A DNA stretch of 11,336 nucleotides from CAZBBC01 sp964489835 (GTDB taxonomy: Bacteria; Calditrichota; Calditrichia; JAJRVZ01): positions 1-11,336 of the forward strand of contig CAZBBC010000145.1 of assembly GCA_964489835.1 (NCBI GenBank). Direction: 5' to 3'. A model generated the notes under the pieces. That model was given only the letters and a program-made list of their open reading frames with translations, did not search any database and was not told the DNA's origin. Of the stretch, positions 11,290-11,336 are shown one piece after another (the stretch's first letter is position 1; the number at the start of each line of letters is the position of its first letter). The position numbers and the translations under genes are program-made.

Positions 11290-11336
11290 AAACAAGATAA
11301 AATACAAAAGAAAAAATACAAAATATTTTTAAACTT

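Overview
The window looks like chromosomal DNA of a Gram-negative bacterium from the FCB superphylum (Bacteroidota, Ignavibacteriota, Calditrichota/KSB1, Marinimicrobia and relatives). The evidence is fourfold. There is a TonB-dependent receptor with the N-terminal carboxypeptidase-regulatory-like domain typical of that group. There is a DUF3078-type outer-membrane protein. A TTTG-20nt-TATATTTG promoter of the Bacteroidota type precedes the cobalamin riboswitch. Intergenic DNA is AT-rich and full of short dispersed repeats. No rRNA, tRNA, transposase gene, CRISPR array or phage gene was seen, and the genus cannot be named from this sequence.

Layout: (1) 1-245, leader with short repeats. (2) 246-2999 (+), secreted glycoside hydrolase family 2 enzyme. 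(3) 3000-3479, gap between convergent genes holding four copies of a palindromic CCTCGTAGAGG repeat, two in each orientation. (4) 3480-4580 (-), membrane-anchored SpoIIE/RsbU-type PP2C phosphatase. (5) 4696-4979 (+), promoter, cobalamin aptamer, kissing hairpin and intrinsic terminator, leading directly into (6) 4980-7259 (+), a BtuB-like TonB-dependent receptor. (7) 7260-7684, repeat-rich gap. (8) 7685-8182 (+), bacterioferritin. (9) 8245-9135 (+), unrecognised exported, probably outer-membrane protein. (10) 9136-9715, repeat-rich gap with a 363-bp region bounded by long inverted repeats and a possible 38-codon ORF. (11) 9716-10591 (+), DUF3078-type outer-membrane protein. (12) 10747-11247 (+), PaaI-like hotdog thioesterase. 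(13) 11248-11336, tail with an 8-nt tandem repeat.

The genes do not form one pathway. The clearest functional unit is the vitamin B12 uptake module: promoter, riboswitch and btuB-like receptor. Its complete switching logic can be read from the sequence: the strand that forms the L13 hairpin can instead pair with the 5' arm of the terminator over 12 bp. Bacterioferritin and the exported protein after it may share a transcript (62 bp gap). The rest appear to be single genes separated by repeat-laden spacers. The most unusual content is in the spacers: a hairpin repeat cluster with a compensatory base change, a 26-bp hairpin module shared by the leaders of two unrelated genes, and a MITE-like inverted-repeat segment ahead of the DUF3078 gene.
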